This document shows, piece by piece, positions 25,959-34,445 of a stretch of DNA of 64,000 bases. The DNA lies in assembly GCA_026708325.1 (NCBI GenBank), contig JAPOVC010000014.1, forward strand, positions 310,001-374,000, in the 5' to 3' direction. Below the pieces are notes generated by a model that saw nothing but the letters and a program-made list of their open reading frames with translations, had not been told where the DNA came from and did no database searches. A program made the translations under genes and the position numbers. Numbering within the stretch: position 1 is the stretch's first letter; each line of letters begins with the position of its first letter. The stretch is from Anaerolineaceae bacterium. Lineage in GTDB: Bacteria; Chloroflexota; Anaerolineae; Aggregatilineales; Phototrophicaceae.

Positions 25959-26691
25959 CCGGCCCGCTGATCAGCAGCGAAAGGCCGGCGAGCGCCAGCA
26001 GGGCCAGCATAACCCGTTCAAAGAGAATACGGTCCACCCGGTTGATGACGCGGCGCCCCAGCCAGACGAAGGGCGGCACGAGGGGCAACGCCCAGGCCAG
26101 GCCGGCAATCAGGGGCAGATCGACCACACCGGTGGCGAAGTAGCCCGGTAACTTGGCCAGATTCACGAAGAAAAAGAAGAAGGTGATCGTGCCTACGAAA
26201 GTCGCCGGCTGCGAACGTTGCAGCAACAGCCACGCCGTGATCGGCGGCCCGCCAAGATTCGCCAGGGTCGAGGCAAGGCCGGCCGCCATTCCCGCCAGCC
26301 GGCCGTGCCAGTCGCGCGGCCTGTAATTCAGATTCGGCATGGAATCGCTTGCCAGTTTGTAAATCACGGCGACGATTGTCGTGACACCCAGGATGCGACG
26401 CAGCACGAGATCCGGCAGGGACACGAGCAGGACCGTGCCGATGACGATGCCAACGATCGCTCCTGGCAAAAGCAATCTCAGATAGCGGACTTCCCATTCG
26501 CGCCAGTACACACGCATGGCGAAGAGGTCGCCCATGATGAGCAGCGGCATGGCGACACCCACGGCGCCGGCCACTGACATTCGCTGCGTGAGCAGGGGCA
26601 GGACGATGGCGCCCGCCAGCGACCCGCCAATGCCCCCCTTGACCAGGCCAATTGCCATTGCCGCAATGACTATTGCGAGAGTGGATTCCAT
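25951..26691 (-). CDS. TSUP (TauE/SafE) family transporter
   Basis: Eight-span inner-membrane protein of 246 residues in the sulfite/organosulfonate exporter family. Two repeats are recognisable: GLVKGGIGGSLAGAIVLPLL near 15-34 and GLASTLANLGGPPITAWLLL near 139-158, both with the conserved G-rich motif. Substrates in the family include sulfite, sulfoacetate and thiosulfate. Sulfatases in the same window make sulfur-anion efflux plausible, but this is inference. ATG at 26691; a TATACT -10-like box lies at 26725-26720 on the minus strand with no strong -35. Confidence 0.9.
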   Translation of the reverse strand: MESTLAIVIAAMAIGLVKGGIGGSLAGAIVLPLLTQRMSVAGAVGVAMPLLIMGDLFAMRVYWREWEVRYLRLLLPGAIVGIVIGTVLLVSLPDLVLRRILGVTTIVAVIYKLASDSMPNLNYRPRDWHGRLAGMAAGLASTLANLGGPPITAWLLLQRSQPATFVGTITFFFFFVNLAKLPGYFATGVVDLPLIAGLAWALPLVPPFVWLGRRVINRVDRILFERVMLALLALAGLSLLISGPVT

Positions 26692-26714
26692 CGCTGCCTG
26701 CCAGGAATACGGGT

Positions 26715-26756
26715 CTGCCAGTATAGCGGCTGCGGCTCATCCGCCTGCACTGGCAG
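26715..26756. repeat. 7-bp inverted repeat in the TSUP/VOC divergent promoter region
   Basis: CTGCCAG (26715-26721) is repeated in inverted form as CTGGCAG (26750-26756) in the 121-bp spacer between the divergent genes. The left copy overlaps the candidate TSUP -10 box, and a weak plus-strand promoter (CTGGCA, 18 nt, TATTCT) begins at the right copy. It may be a shared operator for a regulator not encoded nearby; weak evidence. Confidence 0.3.
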
Positions 26757-26812
26757 TCCGGTTCTGGCCCTGATATTCTGGCGACGTCCGGGAAGCATTC
26801 AGGGAGCGGCGG

Positions 26813-27199
26813 GTGAATATCGAACATATCGCACTCAACGTGGACGACCCCGAGGCCATGGCGGCCTGGTACGGGGAGCATTTGGGATTTCGCGTCCTGC
26901 GTCATGTGGGCGGCGAGGCGCAGATTCACTTCATCGTCGACGATGCGGACCGCGTCGTCCTGGAAGTCTATTGCCATCCGGATTCACCAAGGACCGACTT
27001 TCATGACCTGCATCCCCAGCAATTGCACGTTGCCTTTGCCGTAGATGACCTGGAAGGTGAAAAGCAACGTTTTCTGGACGCCGGCGCCACACTGGATATT
27101 GACGTCCACGCCATGCCCACCGGGGACCTGATGGTCTTTCTGCGAGACCCCTGGGGCCTGACCCTGCAACTGGCCAAACGTATCAAGCCCCTGCGTTAG
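26813..27199 (+). CDS. VOC-family (glyoxalase/bleomycin-resistance fold) protein
   Basis: Single-domain 128-residue protein with the paired beta-alpha-beta-beta-beta units of the vicinal oxygen chelate fold (IEHIALNVDDPEAMAAWYGE and LHVAFAVDDLEGEKQRFLDAG). His5 and the His in QLHVAF are candidate metal ligands. The usual C-terminal Glu of the family (DPxGxxxEL) is replaced by Gln in DPWGLTLQL, so metal binding may be altered or absent. GTG at 26813 follows GGAGCGGCGG. It probably begins the plus-strand transcript with the M20 hydrolase 18 nt downstream. Function unknown. Confidence 0.85.
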   Translation: MNIEHIALNVDDPEAMAAWYGEHLGFRVLRHVGGEAQIHFIVDDADRVVLEVYCHPDSPRTDFHDLHPQQLHVAFAVDDLEGEKQRFLDAGATLDIDVHAMPTGDLMVFLRDPWGLTLQLAKRIKPLR

Positions 27200-27217
27200 C
27201 GAGGGCGTAGCAATCCC

Positions 27218-28465
27218 GTGCGCTTCACAGCGGCTGATGTCAATCTGGACCGGGTGCTTTCACGCCTGAACCACCTTGCGGGAATCGGCGCGACGCCCGC
27301 CGGTGGTGTCACGCGCCACACCTTTTCGCCGGAGCATGTCCAGGCTACGCGCGATGCCGCCGGCTGGATGACTGAAGCCGGTCTGGATGCCTTTGTCGAC
27401 CAGTATGGCAATCTGCTGGCTCATTGTGCCGGAGCAGATTCCAGCGCAGACAGGGTGCTGTCCGGCTCCCATCTGGACAGCGTGCCCAACGGCGGCAACT
27501 ACGACGGCGTACTGGGCGTGCTGGCGCCGCTTGAGGCCCTGACCATGTTTCAGGAAAAGGGTCTGCTCACCCACAAGCCCCTGGGTCTCGTCTCTTTCAT
27601 TGAGGAAGAAGGCGCGCGCTTTCAGGGCCTGCTTGGCAGCACCCTGGCCGTTGGCCAGGTTCCTGACGATGAAATGGCTGAAATCAGTGACGCTGAAGGA
27701 AACCGCTATCTGGACCTTCTTGCATCCAGCGATTTTGGTTTGCCACGCCGTCACGTAGACTGGGACCGCGGACTTCACGCCTTCCTGGAACTGCACATCG
27801 AGCAGGGCAAGCGACTCGAAGCGGCCGGAATCCCGATCGGCCTTGTGTCCAGCATTGCCGGCCCAACCTTTATGCGTGTGACCTTCACCGGCCAGGCTGA
27901 CCATGCCGGCGCCACGGAGTGGGATGACCGACGCGATTCACTGCTGGCGGCGGCCATGGCCATAGTCGCCCTGCGGGATTTGGCGATGCAGGAGTTCAGG
28001 GGCAAGGCTCACGTCACAGTGGGCGCGCTGGATGTCCAACCCAACGTCACCAACGTGATCGCCGGGGAAACCGTGTTTAACATCGACTTCCGCGCTGCGG
28101 ATGCCGATACGCGCGCTGCCCTTGACCAAGGCATCAAAAACATTCTTGCCGAATGCGCGGCCAGTCAGCGTATTGACTTCAATGTAAGGAATTTGCATGG
28201 CGCGCCACCCGTGGAAACAGGAGGGACTCTCCGCCATGCACTGGAAAATGGCGTCGCTGCGGCGGGCCTGGCGTGCATGCCACTGGTCAGCTGGGCGGCC
28301 CATGACGCGATGAACATGGCTCAGGTGACGGATTCCGGCATGCTCTTCGTGCCTTGCCGCGATGGCCGCAGCCACACGCCGGAGGAATACGTCTCGCCGG
28401 ACGACGTCGCCAGCGGCGTGGCAGTTCTGGCCAACGCCCTGCTGGAACTGGCCGACCAGAGGTAA
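27218..28465 (+). CDS. M20-family Zn amidohydrolase (allantoate amidohydrolase / N-carbamoyl-L-amino-acid hydrolase type)
   Basis: Dimetal hydrolase of 415 residues cleaving an N-carbamoyl or ureido group. It shows GSHLDSVPNGGNYDGVLG (His and Asp ligands, near 83-100), FIEEEGARF (Glu pair near 127-135), ELHIEQGKRLE with the ligand His near 192, and SWAAHDAMNMA near 360, the full hydantoinase/carbamoylase ligand set. The lid domain carries the dimer-interface FTGQADHAG motif. Subfamily members act on allantoate, ureidoglycine or carbamoyl amino acids; the substrate cannot be set from sequence alone. The GTG start has only a weak ribosome-binding site. The sulfatase ATG follows 2 nt after its stop. 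Confidence 0.9.
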   Translation: MRFTAADVNLDRVLSRLNHLAGIGATPAGGVTRHTFSPEHVQATRDAAGWMTEAGLDAFVDQYGNLLAHCAGADSSADRVLSGSHLDSVPNGGNYDGVLGVLAPLEALTMFQEKGLLTHKPLGLVSFIEEEGARFQGLLGSTLAVGQVPDDEMAEISDAEGNRYLDLLASSDFGLPRRHVDWDRGLHAFLELHIEQGKRLEAAGIPIGLVSSIAGPTFMRVTFTGQADHAGATEWDDRRDSLLAAAMAIVALRDLAMQEFRGKAHVTVGALDVQPNVTNVIAGETVFNIDFRAADADTRAALDQGIKNILAECAASQRIDFNVRNLHGAPPVETGGTLRHALENGVAAAGLACMPLVSWAAHDAMNMAQVTDSGMLFVPCRDGRSHTPEEYVSPDDVASGVAVLANALLELADQR

Positions 28466-28467
28466 TC

Positions 28468-29874
28468 ATGGAACGTCCCAACATATTGATTTTGTACACG
28501 GATCAGCAGCGCCACGACGCCCTTGGCGTCAACGGGAACGCCGACATTCAGACTCCCGTCCTGGACAGGCTTGCCCGGGAAAGCGTGAACCTCGATCACT
28601 GCTTTGTCCAAAACCCTGTGTGCATGCCGAGCCGGGCCAGTTTCCTGAGCGGCCGTTACCCGTCTTCACTGGGGATCACGCACATGGGCGTGCCCTTGCC
28701 GGAGGACGTCACCACGCTGCCCCACCTGCTGGGGCCTTACGGCTATCGCTCGGCCAACATCGGCAAGCTGCATTTTCTGCCGCATGCCAACCGCGACCAT
28801 CGCGTGCCGCACCCGATGTACGGTTTCGATCATCTCGAAATATCGGACGAACCGGGCACCTACGAAGATGCCTACCGCGCCTGGGTAGCTTCGATTGCGC
28901 CGGAGCACCTGGACGGTCTCAGTGCCGGGCTGCCTCCCGGAACGGATGTCTGGTATCGCACTCTGGGCCTGGAGGACACTGTGCCGCATCCGCACAAATG
29001 GGCGCGCCAGGATTACCGCGATGCCATTCCCTTTCCCGCGACGGACGACGTCACGCATACCGCGTTTGTGGCGGACCAGACCATCAACTTTCTGCAACAG
29101 GAGCGCGAACCGTTTCTCTGTATCGCGGGCTTCTACTCCCCTCACGCGCCCTGGATCGTGCCGCAGCGTTGGCTCGACATCTATGACAGGCAGTCCCTCG
29201 AGCTTCCAATGTTTCCTCCCGAAGTGGAGGCCAAACGGGAAGCCACCGGGTTCACGGACGAATTGCTGCGCACTGCCCGCCACGGCTACTACGCCATGGT
29301 CAGCGAAGTCGACTGGCAGGTGGGAAGAATCCTGGGTGCGCTTGAAAACTGTGGCCTGGCCGACAACACCATCGTCGTCCTCACCTCGGATCACGGTGAG
29401 TGGCTGGGTGAGCATTTGCGTTGGGGGAAGGGATACCCCGGCGCCGATGCGGTAAGCCGCGTGCCCCTGCTGATCCGCTGGCCAGGCGGGAACCTTCACG
29501 GCGGCCATCGCGTCAGCGAGATCGTGGAAGCACTTGACGTGCTGCCGACCCTGCTGGAAATGGCCGGAATCCAGGTCCCGCCGCATTTGCAGGGCGATTC
29601 CCTGCTACGCCTGCTTCGCGGCGCGCAGGACGACTCCCTGGGGTCGGCAATGATGGAAGCCAATGGCTGGAAGACATTGCGCACGGCCGGCTTCCGCTAT
29701 CTGGTCCATGATGACGGACGGGAGAGCCTGTGGGACCTCAGGGCCGACCCACGCGAATACCATGATGTTTCCGGCGACCATCGCTACGGCGAAGCGTTGT
29801 ACGAACATCGACACCTGTTGCTGAAGCGTCTGCTGTCCATGGAGCGGCCCCTGCCGCGGACCTGGATTTACTAG
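28468..29874 (+). CDS. Type I sulfatase (Cys-type formylglycine enzyme)
   Basis: Sulfate-ester hydrolase of 468 residues. The formylglycine signature CMPSR is at 52-56 with downstream SGRYP, and the metal site includes Asp12 (YTDQQR) and the SDHGEWLGEH loop near 307-316. Lys in GKLHF near 100 and His in SPHAPW near 230 are further expected active-site residues. There is no signal peptide, so the enzyme is probably cytoplasmic, implying that a sulfated substrate is imported first. ATG at 28468, with AGAGG 5 nt upstream, is preferred over an upstream in-frame start at 28354 inside the M20 gene. No maturase (anSME or FGE) gene is in the window. Confidence 0.94.
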   Translation: MERPNILILYTDQQRHDALGVNGNADIQTPVLDRLARESVNLDHCFVQNPVCMPSRASFLSGRYPSSLGITHMGVPLPEDVTTLPHLLGPYGYRSANIGKLHFLPHANRDHRVPHPMYGFDHLEISDEPGTYEDAYRAWVASIAPEHLDGLSAGLPPGTDVWYRTLGLEDTVPHPHKWARQDYRDAIPFPATDDVTHTAFVADQTINFLQQEREPFLCIAGFYSPHAPWIVPQRWLDIYDRQSLELPMFPPEVEAKREATGFTDELLRTARHGYYAMVSEVDWQVGRILGALENCGLADNTIVVLTSDHGEWLGEHLRWGKGYPGADAVSRVPLLIRWPGGNLHGGHRVSEIVEALDVLPTLLEMAGIQVPPHLQGDSLLRLLRGAQDDSLGSAMMEANGWKTLRTAGFRYLVHDDGRESLWDLRADPREYHDVSGDHRYGEALYEHRHLLLKRLLSMERPLPRTWIY

Positions 29875-29890
29875 GCGTTGATACGCCTGG

Positions 29891-29909
29891 GACCAATTGG
29901 ACATTGGTC
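29891..29909. repeat. 7-bp inverted repeat upstream of the MFS gene
   Basis: GACCAAT (29891-29897) and ATTGGTC (29903-29909) are perfect inverted arms with a 5-nt spacer, between the sulfatase stop and the MFS start. A TAGACT hexamer at 29933-29938 could be a -10 box, but no -35 is at the right spacing. Operator or hairpin; weak. Confidence 0.35.
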
Positions 29910-29960
29910 TGGCAGCGCCGAACAGGACGCGCTAGACTCTGTTTCCCGAAAGGACACAGT

Positions 29961-31202
29961 TTGGTGACGGCTCTCCCGGCGCAAGCCCTTCGTTTCTTGC
30001 GCAATCCGGTTGTAATACCGATATACCTGCCCACGCTGTTCTTCGGCATGGCGCTGGGCATGATCAAACCCATTCTTCCTCTCTATGTCGCCGACTTTGA
30101 CGTCAGCTACGCCATGATTGGCCTCGTCATCGGCGCAGAAGCCCTGGGCGCGATGCTGGCCGACGTGCCGGCCGGGGTCTTGCTGCGGCGTTTTACTGAA
30201 AAGCAGGTGATGCTGGCCGGCCAGACCCTGGTGCTGTGCGGTATGCTCCTGCTCTTTTTGGCCCCGACCGTGTGGATGGCCTTCGTGTCCCTCTTCATGT
30301 TCGGCATCGGGCGGGCGCTCTTCAATGTCTCACGACACATGTTCCTTTCCGAGCAGTTCTCGCGAGACAAGCGGGGACGCGCCATTTCGGTGTTTGGGGG
30401 CATGGTGCGGATGGGCTACGCAATCGGCCCTGTGATCGGTGGCTTTGTCGCGGCACGGATGGGATTGCGGGCGCCATTCCTGCTTGTCAGTGTCTTTGCC
30501 CTGTTTGGCATCCTGTTGGTGGTCCTGTTGCTCAGGGAGACCCGCCGACGCGACACAGGCAGGGGGCGGGAAGAGGGCCTGGCGGTCGTGGAGACCTTGC
30601 GCGAGAACAGGCCGCTGCTGGCCCGGGCGGGAAGTGGCGTACTCCTGGGTCAGGCGATTCGCGCCGGTCGCAGCGTTATTGTTCCACTCTATGCGGCAGA
30701 TGTTCTCGGGCTCGGACCGGAAGCCATTGGCATCATTGTCAGTATTTCCTGGATGCTGGACATGTCGATGTTTCTGCCGGCCGGCTGGGTCATGGACAAA
30801 CACGGCCGCAAGCATGCCATCGTACCCAGCTTCCTGATCATGGCGACCGGGATCGCGTTGATTCCGCTCACGCAGAACTTCCAGGGGCTTTTGCTGGCGA
30901 CAGCACTGATCGGGCTCGGTAACGGCTTTAGCAGCGGTTCCATGATGACCCTCGGTTCCGACCTTGCGCCCAGCCGCACACGCAGTGAATTCCTCGGCGT
31001 CTGGCGTTTGATCGGGGATTCCGGCGCGACCGCCGCCCCCTTTGTCATTGGATTCGTCGCGCAACAACTGGCCCTGCAATCAGCCGCTGTGGCGATTTCG
31101 GGAATGGGTCTGGCGGCTGCCGGCATCTTTGCCTTTCTGGTGCCGGAGACGCTCAGGTCATTGCCACGGGAACAGGTCCACGCCACAGCTTCAGGGAGTT
31201 AA
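29961..31202 (+). CDS. Major facilitator superfamily transporter
   Basis: Twelve-span membrane transporter, about 413 residues. The loop between spans 2 and 3 (GVLLRRFTEKQ) and its repeat in the second half (GWVMDKHGRKHAIV) carry the basic MFS loop signature. DHA1-like motifs such as GPVIGGFVAARMG occur near span 5. TTG at 29961 (AGGA 6 nt upstream) or GTG at 29964 are the likeliest starts; an upstream in-frame ATG at 29904 is not preceded by a good site. It is co-oriented with the sulfatase (86 nt) and lies 1 nt upstream of the FAD/Fe-S dehydrogenase, so it could import that enzyme's hydroxyacid. Substrate unknown. Confidence 0.88.
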   Translation: MVTALPAQALRFLRNPVVIPIYLPTLFFGMALGMIKPILPLYVADFDVSYAMIGLVIGAEALGAMLADVPAGVLLRRFTEKQVMLAGQTLVLCGMLLLFLAPTVWMAFVSLFMFGIGRALFNVSRHMFLSEQFSRDKRGRAISVFGGMVRMGYAIGPVIGGFVAARMGLRAPFLLVSVFALFGILLVVLLLRETRRRDTGRGREEGLAVVETLRENRPLLARAGSGVLLGQAIRAGRSVIVPLYAADVLGLGPEAIGIIVSISWMLDMSMFLPAGWVMDKHGRKHAIVPSFLIMATGIALIPLTQNFQGLLLATALIGLGNGFSSGSMMTLGSDLAPSRTRSEFLGVWRLIGDSGATAAPFVIGFVAQQLALQSAAVAISGMGLAAAGIFAFLVPETLRSLPREQVHATASGS

Positions 31203-31203
31203 C

Positions 31204-34146
31204 ATGCCAGACATGCACTCCGTCCAGGAGTTTCTGCATGAGTTGCGCCCGCGCGTCAGCGGCGACCTGCGGACCGATCAATACAGCCGAATGCTGTACA
31301 GCACCGACGCCAGCATTTACCAGCAAATGCCTTTGGCGGTCCTGGTTCCCCGCACGGTCGACGACGTGCAGGCCGCTGTCGAACTGGCTGCCCGCCACCG
31401 GGTGCCGGTATTGCCGCGCGCGTCGGGCAGCAGCCTGGCGGGGCAAGCCGTCAATGAAGCGCTGGTCATAGACTCCACTCGCTGGCTGGATGGCATCCAC
31501 GAAATCAACCGCGAGGAACGCTGGGTGCGGGTGGGGCCGGGGCGCGTGCTGGACGAACTGAACATGGCGCTCAAGCCGCATGGCCTGCAGTTTGGGCCTG
31601 ACCCCGCCAGCAGCAACCGGGCGGCGATGGGGGGCATCGTTTCCAACAACTCCACCGGCAGCCATTCCATTCTGTATGGCATGACGGCCGACCACCTGCT
31701 GGAGGCCGAGGTCATTCTGGCTGACGGTACCCGCACGCGCATGGGCCCGCTGGGCGAGGACGCCCTGCGTCAACACCAGATGCGTGACGGACTGGAGGGC
31801 CACGTTTATCGGGAAGTGGCGCGCCTGGCGCGTGACAACGCTGAAACTATCCGCGCCGGCACACCGCGTCACTGGCGTCGCTGTGGCGGCTATAACCTCG
31901 ACCGCTTCGTTGAAGGTGGAGTCAGCTTCAATTGGCCCCAGGACGAGAGTTTCAACCTCGCGAAGCTGCTCAGTGGCGCGGAAGGCACGCTGGGCGTGCT
32001 GACGGAACTGAAACTCAATCTCGTGCCCCTGCCGCGCATGACGGCCCTGGCCATCGTCCACTACGACGATCTCTTCACGGCTTTGTCGGCCGTGCCGGCG
32101 ATGCTGGAGACGGGGCCCTCGGCGATCGAATTGCTGGACAATCTGGGTTTGACACTTTGCCGCGACGTGCCCGAGTACGCCAGGTTGCTGCGGACCTTTG
32201 TCGATGGCGACCCTAATTGCATTCTCATCACCGAGTTCTACGGTGAGAGTGAGGCGGAGCTGAAGGCAAAGATCGATCGCCTCAAGCGTCACCTGCAGGC
32301 ACAGAATATCAATGCCGGAGTCACCGTGCCGGTTATCGATCCTGCGAGACAGGAAGACGTCTGGACCGTACGCAAGGTCGGCCTTGGTCTGATGATGAGC
32401 ATCCGCGGCGACCACAAGCCGATTCCCTTCATCGAGGATGCCGCCGTTCCTACCGACCATCTGGCGGAATACGTCACGAAACTTGAGGCGTTCTGCAATG
32501 GCCTGGGCACGCGGGTGGCCTATTACGCCCACGCCAGCGCCGGATGTCTTCACATCCGACCGCTGATCAACGCCAAGGAGGCCCGGGAAGTCGCGAAAAT
32601 GTCGCAAATCATGGACTTTTCCGTAGACCTCCTGCACGGCTATGGCGGCGCGCTCAGCAGCGAACACGGCGATGGTCGCGCCCGCAGCTGGATGAACGAA
32701 CGTTTCTTTGGTCCTGAACTTTACGGCCTGTACCGCCAGGTCAAGCGCAACTTTGACCCAGACAACATTCTCAACCCTGGCAACATCGTCGATGCCGGGT
32801 CCATGAACGACAACCTGCGTTTCGGCGACGCCTACACGGTCATTCCCGTGCAGACGGCGCTGGATTTCTCGGACGAACAGGGTTTCCACCGCGCGGTCGA
32901 GATGTGCAACGGCGCCGGCGTTTGCCGCAAGAAGACGACCGGCACGATGTGCCCCAGCTTCATGGTCACTCGTGAGGAGGAACACAGCACCCGCGGCCGC
33001 GCCAACGCCCTTCGCGCGGCGATGTCCGGTGCCATACCAACCAGCGAACTGACCAGCGAACGCATGTATGAGGTCATGGACCTCTGCATCGGCTGCAAGG
33101 CCTGCGCCGCCGAATGCCCGTCTTCAGTCGACATGGGCAAGATCAAGGTCGAGTTTCTGGCGCAGTATCATCGCGAGCATGGCACGCCCTTGCGCTCCCG
33201 TCTCTTTGGCCATATCGGAGCCTTGTCGCGATTCGGGGCGGGCCCCCTGGCGCCGCTGGTCAATGGCGCCATGCGTCACCCGGTCATGCGCAACCTGATG
33301 GAACGCTCCCTTGGCATCAGCCAGCAACGCAGCCTGCCCGAATTCGCCGCAGAGTCCTTCACAACCTGGTTCCGTAACAGGGGAGCGCCGCAGGGAAGTG
33401 CCAGGCAGGTTGTGCTCTTCAATGACAGCTTCAACACATGGAACGATCCACACATCGCCATCGCGGCCACCGAGGTCCTGGAAGCTCTGGGTTATGAGGT
33501 GCTGTTGCCGGGTCATCGTTGCTGCGGCCGTCCCATGATGTCCGAAGGACTGGTGGCGGACGCTCGCAGGGCCGCGGAGGACGTGATATCGCGGCTGGTC
33601 GCATACGTGGACGACGGCATACCGGTCGTCGGGCTGGAACCGAGTTGTCTGCTGATGCTGCGTGACGAATACCGCTACCTCCTGCCCGACGACGAACGGG
33701 TGCAACGCGTGGCGGACCAGGCGCTGCTCTTCGAGGAGTTCATTGCGCAGCTGGCTGACCGCGGCGAACTCAATCTGGAATTCGAGCAGGCGGCACGGCG
33801 GTTGCTTCTGCATGGCCATTGCCATCAGAGGGCCCTGGTCGGCACGGGCCCGTCCCTGCGTACTTTGGGTCTGCCACCGAACTACGAGGTCGAGGAAGTG
33901 GATTCCGGCTGCTGCGGCATGGCCGGCTCATTTGGCTACGAAAGCGAACACTACGAACTTTCAATAAAAATGGCGGAGCGGCGCCTGCTGCCCGCCGTTC
34001 GAGAGGCGGGTGAGAACACGCTCATCGTCGCGGCGGGCACCAGCTGTCGACACCAGATTGAGCATGGCAGCGGACGCCGGGCGCTGCACCCGGCCGAGGT
34101 GCTGCGCAACGCCCTGGTGACAGCAGCGTCGGCCGAACCCGCATGA
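31204..34146 (+). CDS. Fused FAD-binding oxidase and Fe-S/CCG protein (GlcD-GlcF fusion, YdiJ-like 2-hydroxyacid dehydrogenase)
   Basis: 980-residue flavo-iron-sulfur dehydrogenase that likely oxidises a D-2-hydroxyacid (lactate, glycolate or 2-hydroxyglutarate) and passes electrons to quinone. The FAD-binding PCMH domain spans roughly 40-215 (RASGSSLAGQAV, MGGIVSNNSTGSHSI), the FAD-oxidase C domain about 240-530 with SSEHGDGRARSWMN near 480. Cys clusters follow: CNGAGVC about 567-573, MCPS near 583, CIGCKACAAECP about 627-638, and two CCG motifs near 771 (HRCCGRP) and 899 (DSGCCGMAG). ATG at 31204 has GGGAG 5 nt upstream. It is 1 nt downstream of the MFS gene and overlaps the 2-TM gene by ATGA. 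Substrate is not certain. Confidence 0.9.
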   Translation: MPDMHSVQEFLHELRPRVSGDLRTDQYSRMLYSTDASIYQQMPLAVLVPRTVDDVQAAVELAARHRVPVLPRASGSSLAGQAVNEALVIDSTRWLDGIHEINREERWVRVGPGRVLDELNMALKPHGLQFGPDPASSNRAAMGGIVSNNSTGSHSILYGMTADHLLEAEVILADGTRTRMGPLGEDALRQHQMRDGLEGHVYREVARLARDNAETIRAGTPRHWRRCGGYNLDRFVEGGVSFNWPQDESFNLAKLLSGAEGTLGVLTELKLNLVPLPRMTALAIVHYDDLFTALSAVPAMLETGPSAIELLDNLGLTLCRDVPEYARLLRTFVDGDPNCILITEFYGESEAELKAKIDRLKRHLQAQNINAGVTVPVIDPARQEDVWTVRKVGLGLMMSIRGDHKPIPFIEDAAVPTDHLAEYVTKLEAFCNGLGTRVAYYAHASAGCLHIRPLINAKEAREVAKMSQIMDFSVDLLHGYGGALSSEHGDGRARSWMNERFFGPELYGLYRQVKRNFDPDNILNPGNIVDAGSMNDNLRFGDAYTVIPVQTALDFSDEQGFHRAVEMCNGAGVCRKKTTGTMCPSFMVTREEEHSTRGRANALRAAMSGAIPTSELTSERMYEVMDLCIGCKACAAECPSSVDMGKIKVEFLAQYHREHGTPLRSRLFGHIGALSRFGAGPLAPLVNGAMRHPVMRNLMERSLGISQQRSLPEFAAESFTTWFRNRGAPQGSARQVVLFNDSFNTWNDPHIAIAATEVLEALGYEVLLPGHRCCGRPMMSEGLVADARRAAEDVISRLVAYVDDGIPVVGLEPSCLLMLRDEYRYLLPDDERVQRVADQALLFEEFIAQLADRGELNLEFEQAARRLLLHGHCHQRALVGTGPSLRTLGLPPNYEVEEVDSGCCGMAGSFGYESEHYELSIKMAERRLLPAVREAGENTLIVAAGTSCRHQIEHGSGRRALHPAEVLRNALVTAASAEPA

Positions 34147-34421
34147 GGGCCTTCCGGCTGTTGGTCAGGATCGCATTCGTCGTGCTGGCGGTCTGGTTGC
34201 TGCAGCCCGCGCTGGCGGCCTACAACGATGTCATTCTGACCTGGTACAACTACCTTCTGGACGATCCGCTGGTGGATCCGCTGACTCTCGATGACGTCGA
34301 GGGCCGGCACGTGGAGGTCTTCGGGCCCGTCGTCCTGCCGCGTCTCATTCTATTCGTCCTGCTGATAGTCCTGACCTGGATCGTGTTGCGGCGCACGCGG
34401 CCGGCGCGCGGCGCCCGCTGA
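34143..34421 (+). CDS. Small two-span membrane protein, unknown function
   Basis: 92-residue protein with predicted membrane spans at about 5-27 and 62-83, a periplasmic-looking loop rich in Asp/Leu (LLDDPLVDPLTLDDVEGRH), and a basic C-terminus (RRTRPARGAR). No family was recognised. Its ATG overlaps the stop of the FAD/Fe-S dehydrogenase (ATGA), so it is translationally coupled to it. One possible job is anchoring that dehydrogenase to the membrane for electron transfer to menaquinone; this is inference only. Confidence 0.7.
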   Translation: MRAFRLLVRIAFVVLAVWLLQPALAAYNDVILTWYNYLLDDPLVDPLTLDDVEGRHVEVFGPVVLPRLILFVLLIVLTWIVLRRTRPARGAR

Positions 34422-34445
34422 TCCTTTCGGCGTAAGGATCAGCGC

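Noticed and set aside
31153..32985. 610-codon minus-strand open frame opposite the FAD/Fe-S dehydrogenase
   Set aside because: Shadow of a gene with clear flavin and iron-sulfur motifs; composition is rich in His, Gln and Val as expected from antisense translation.
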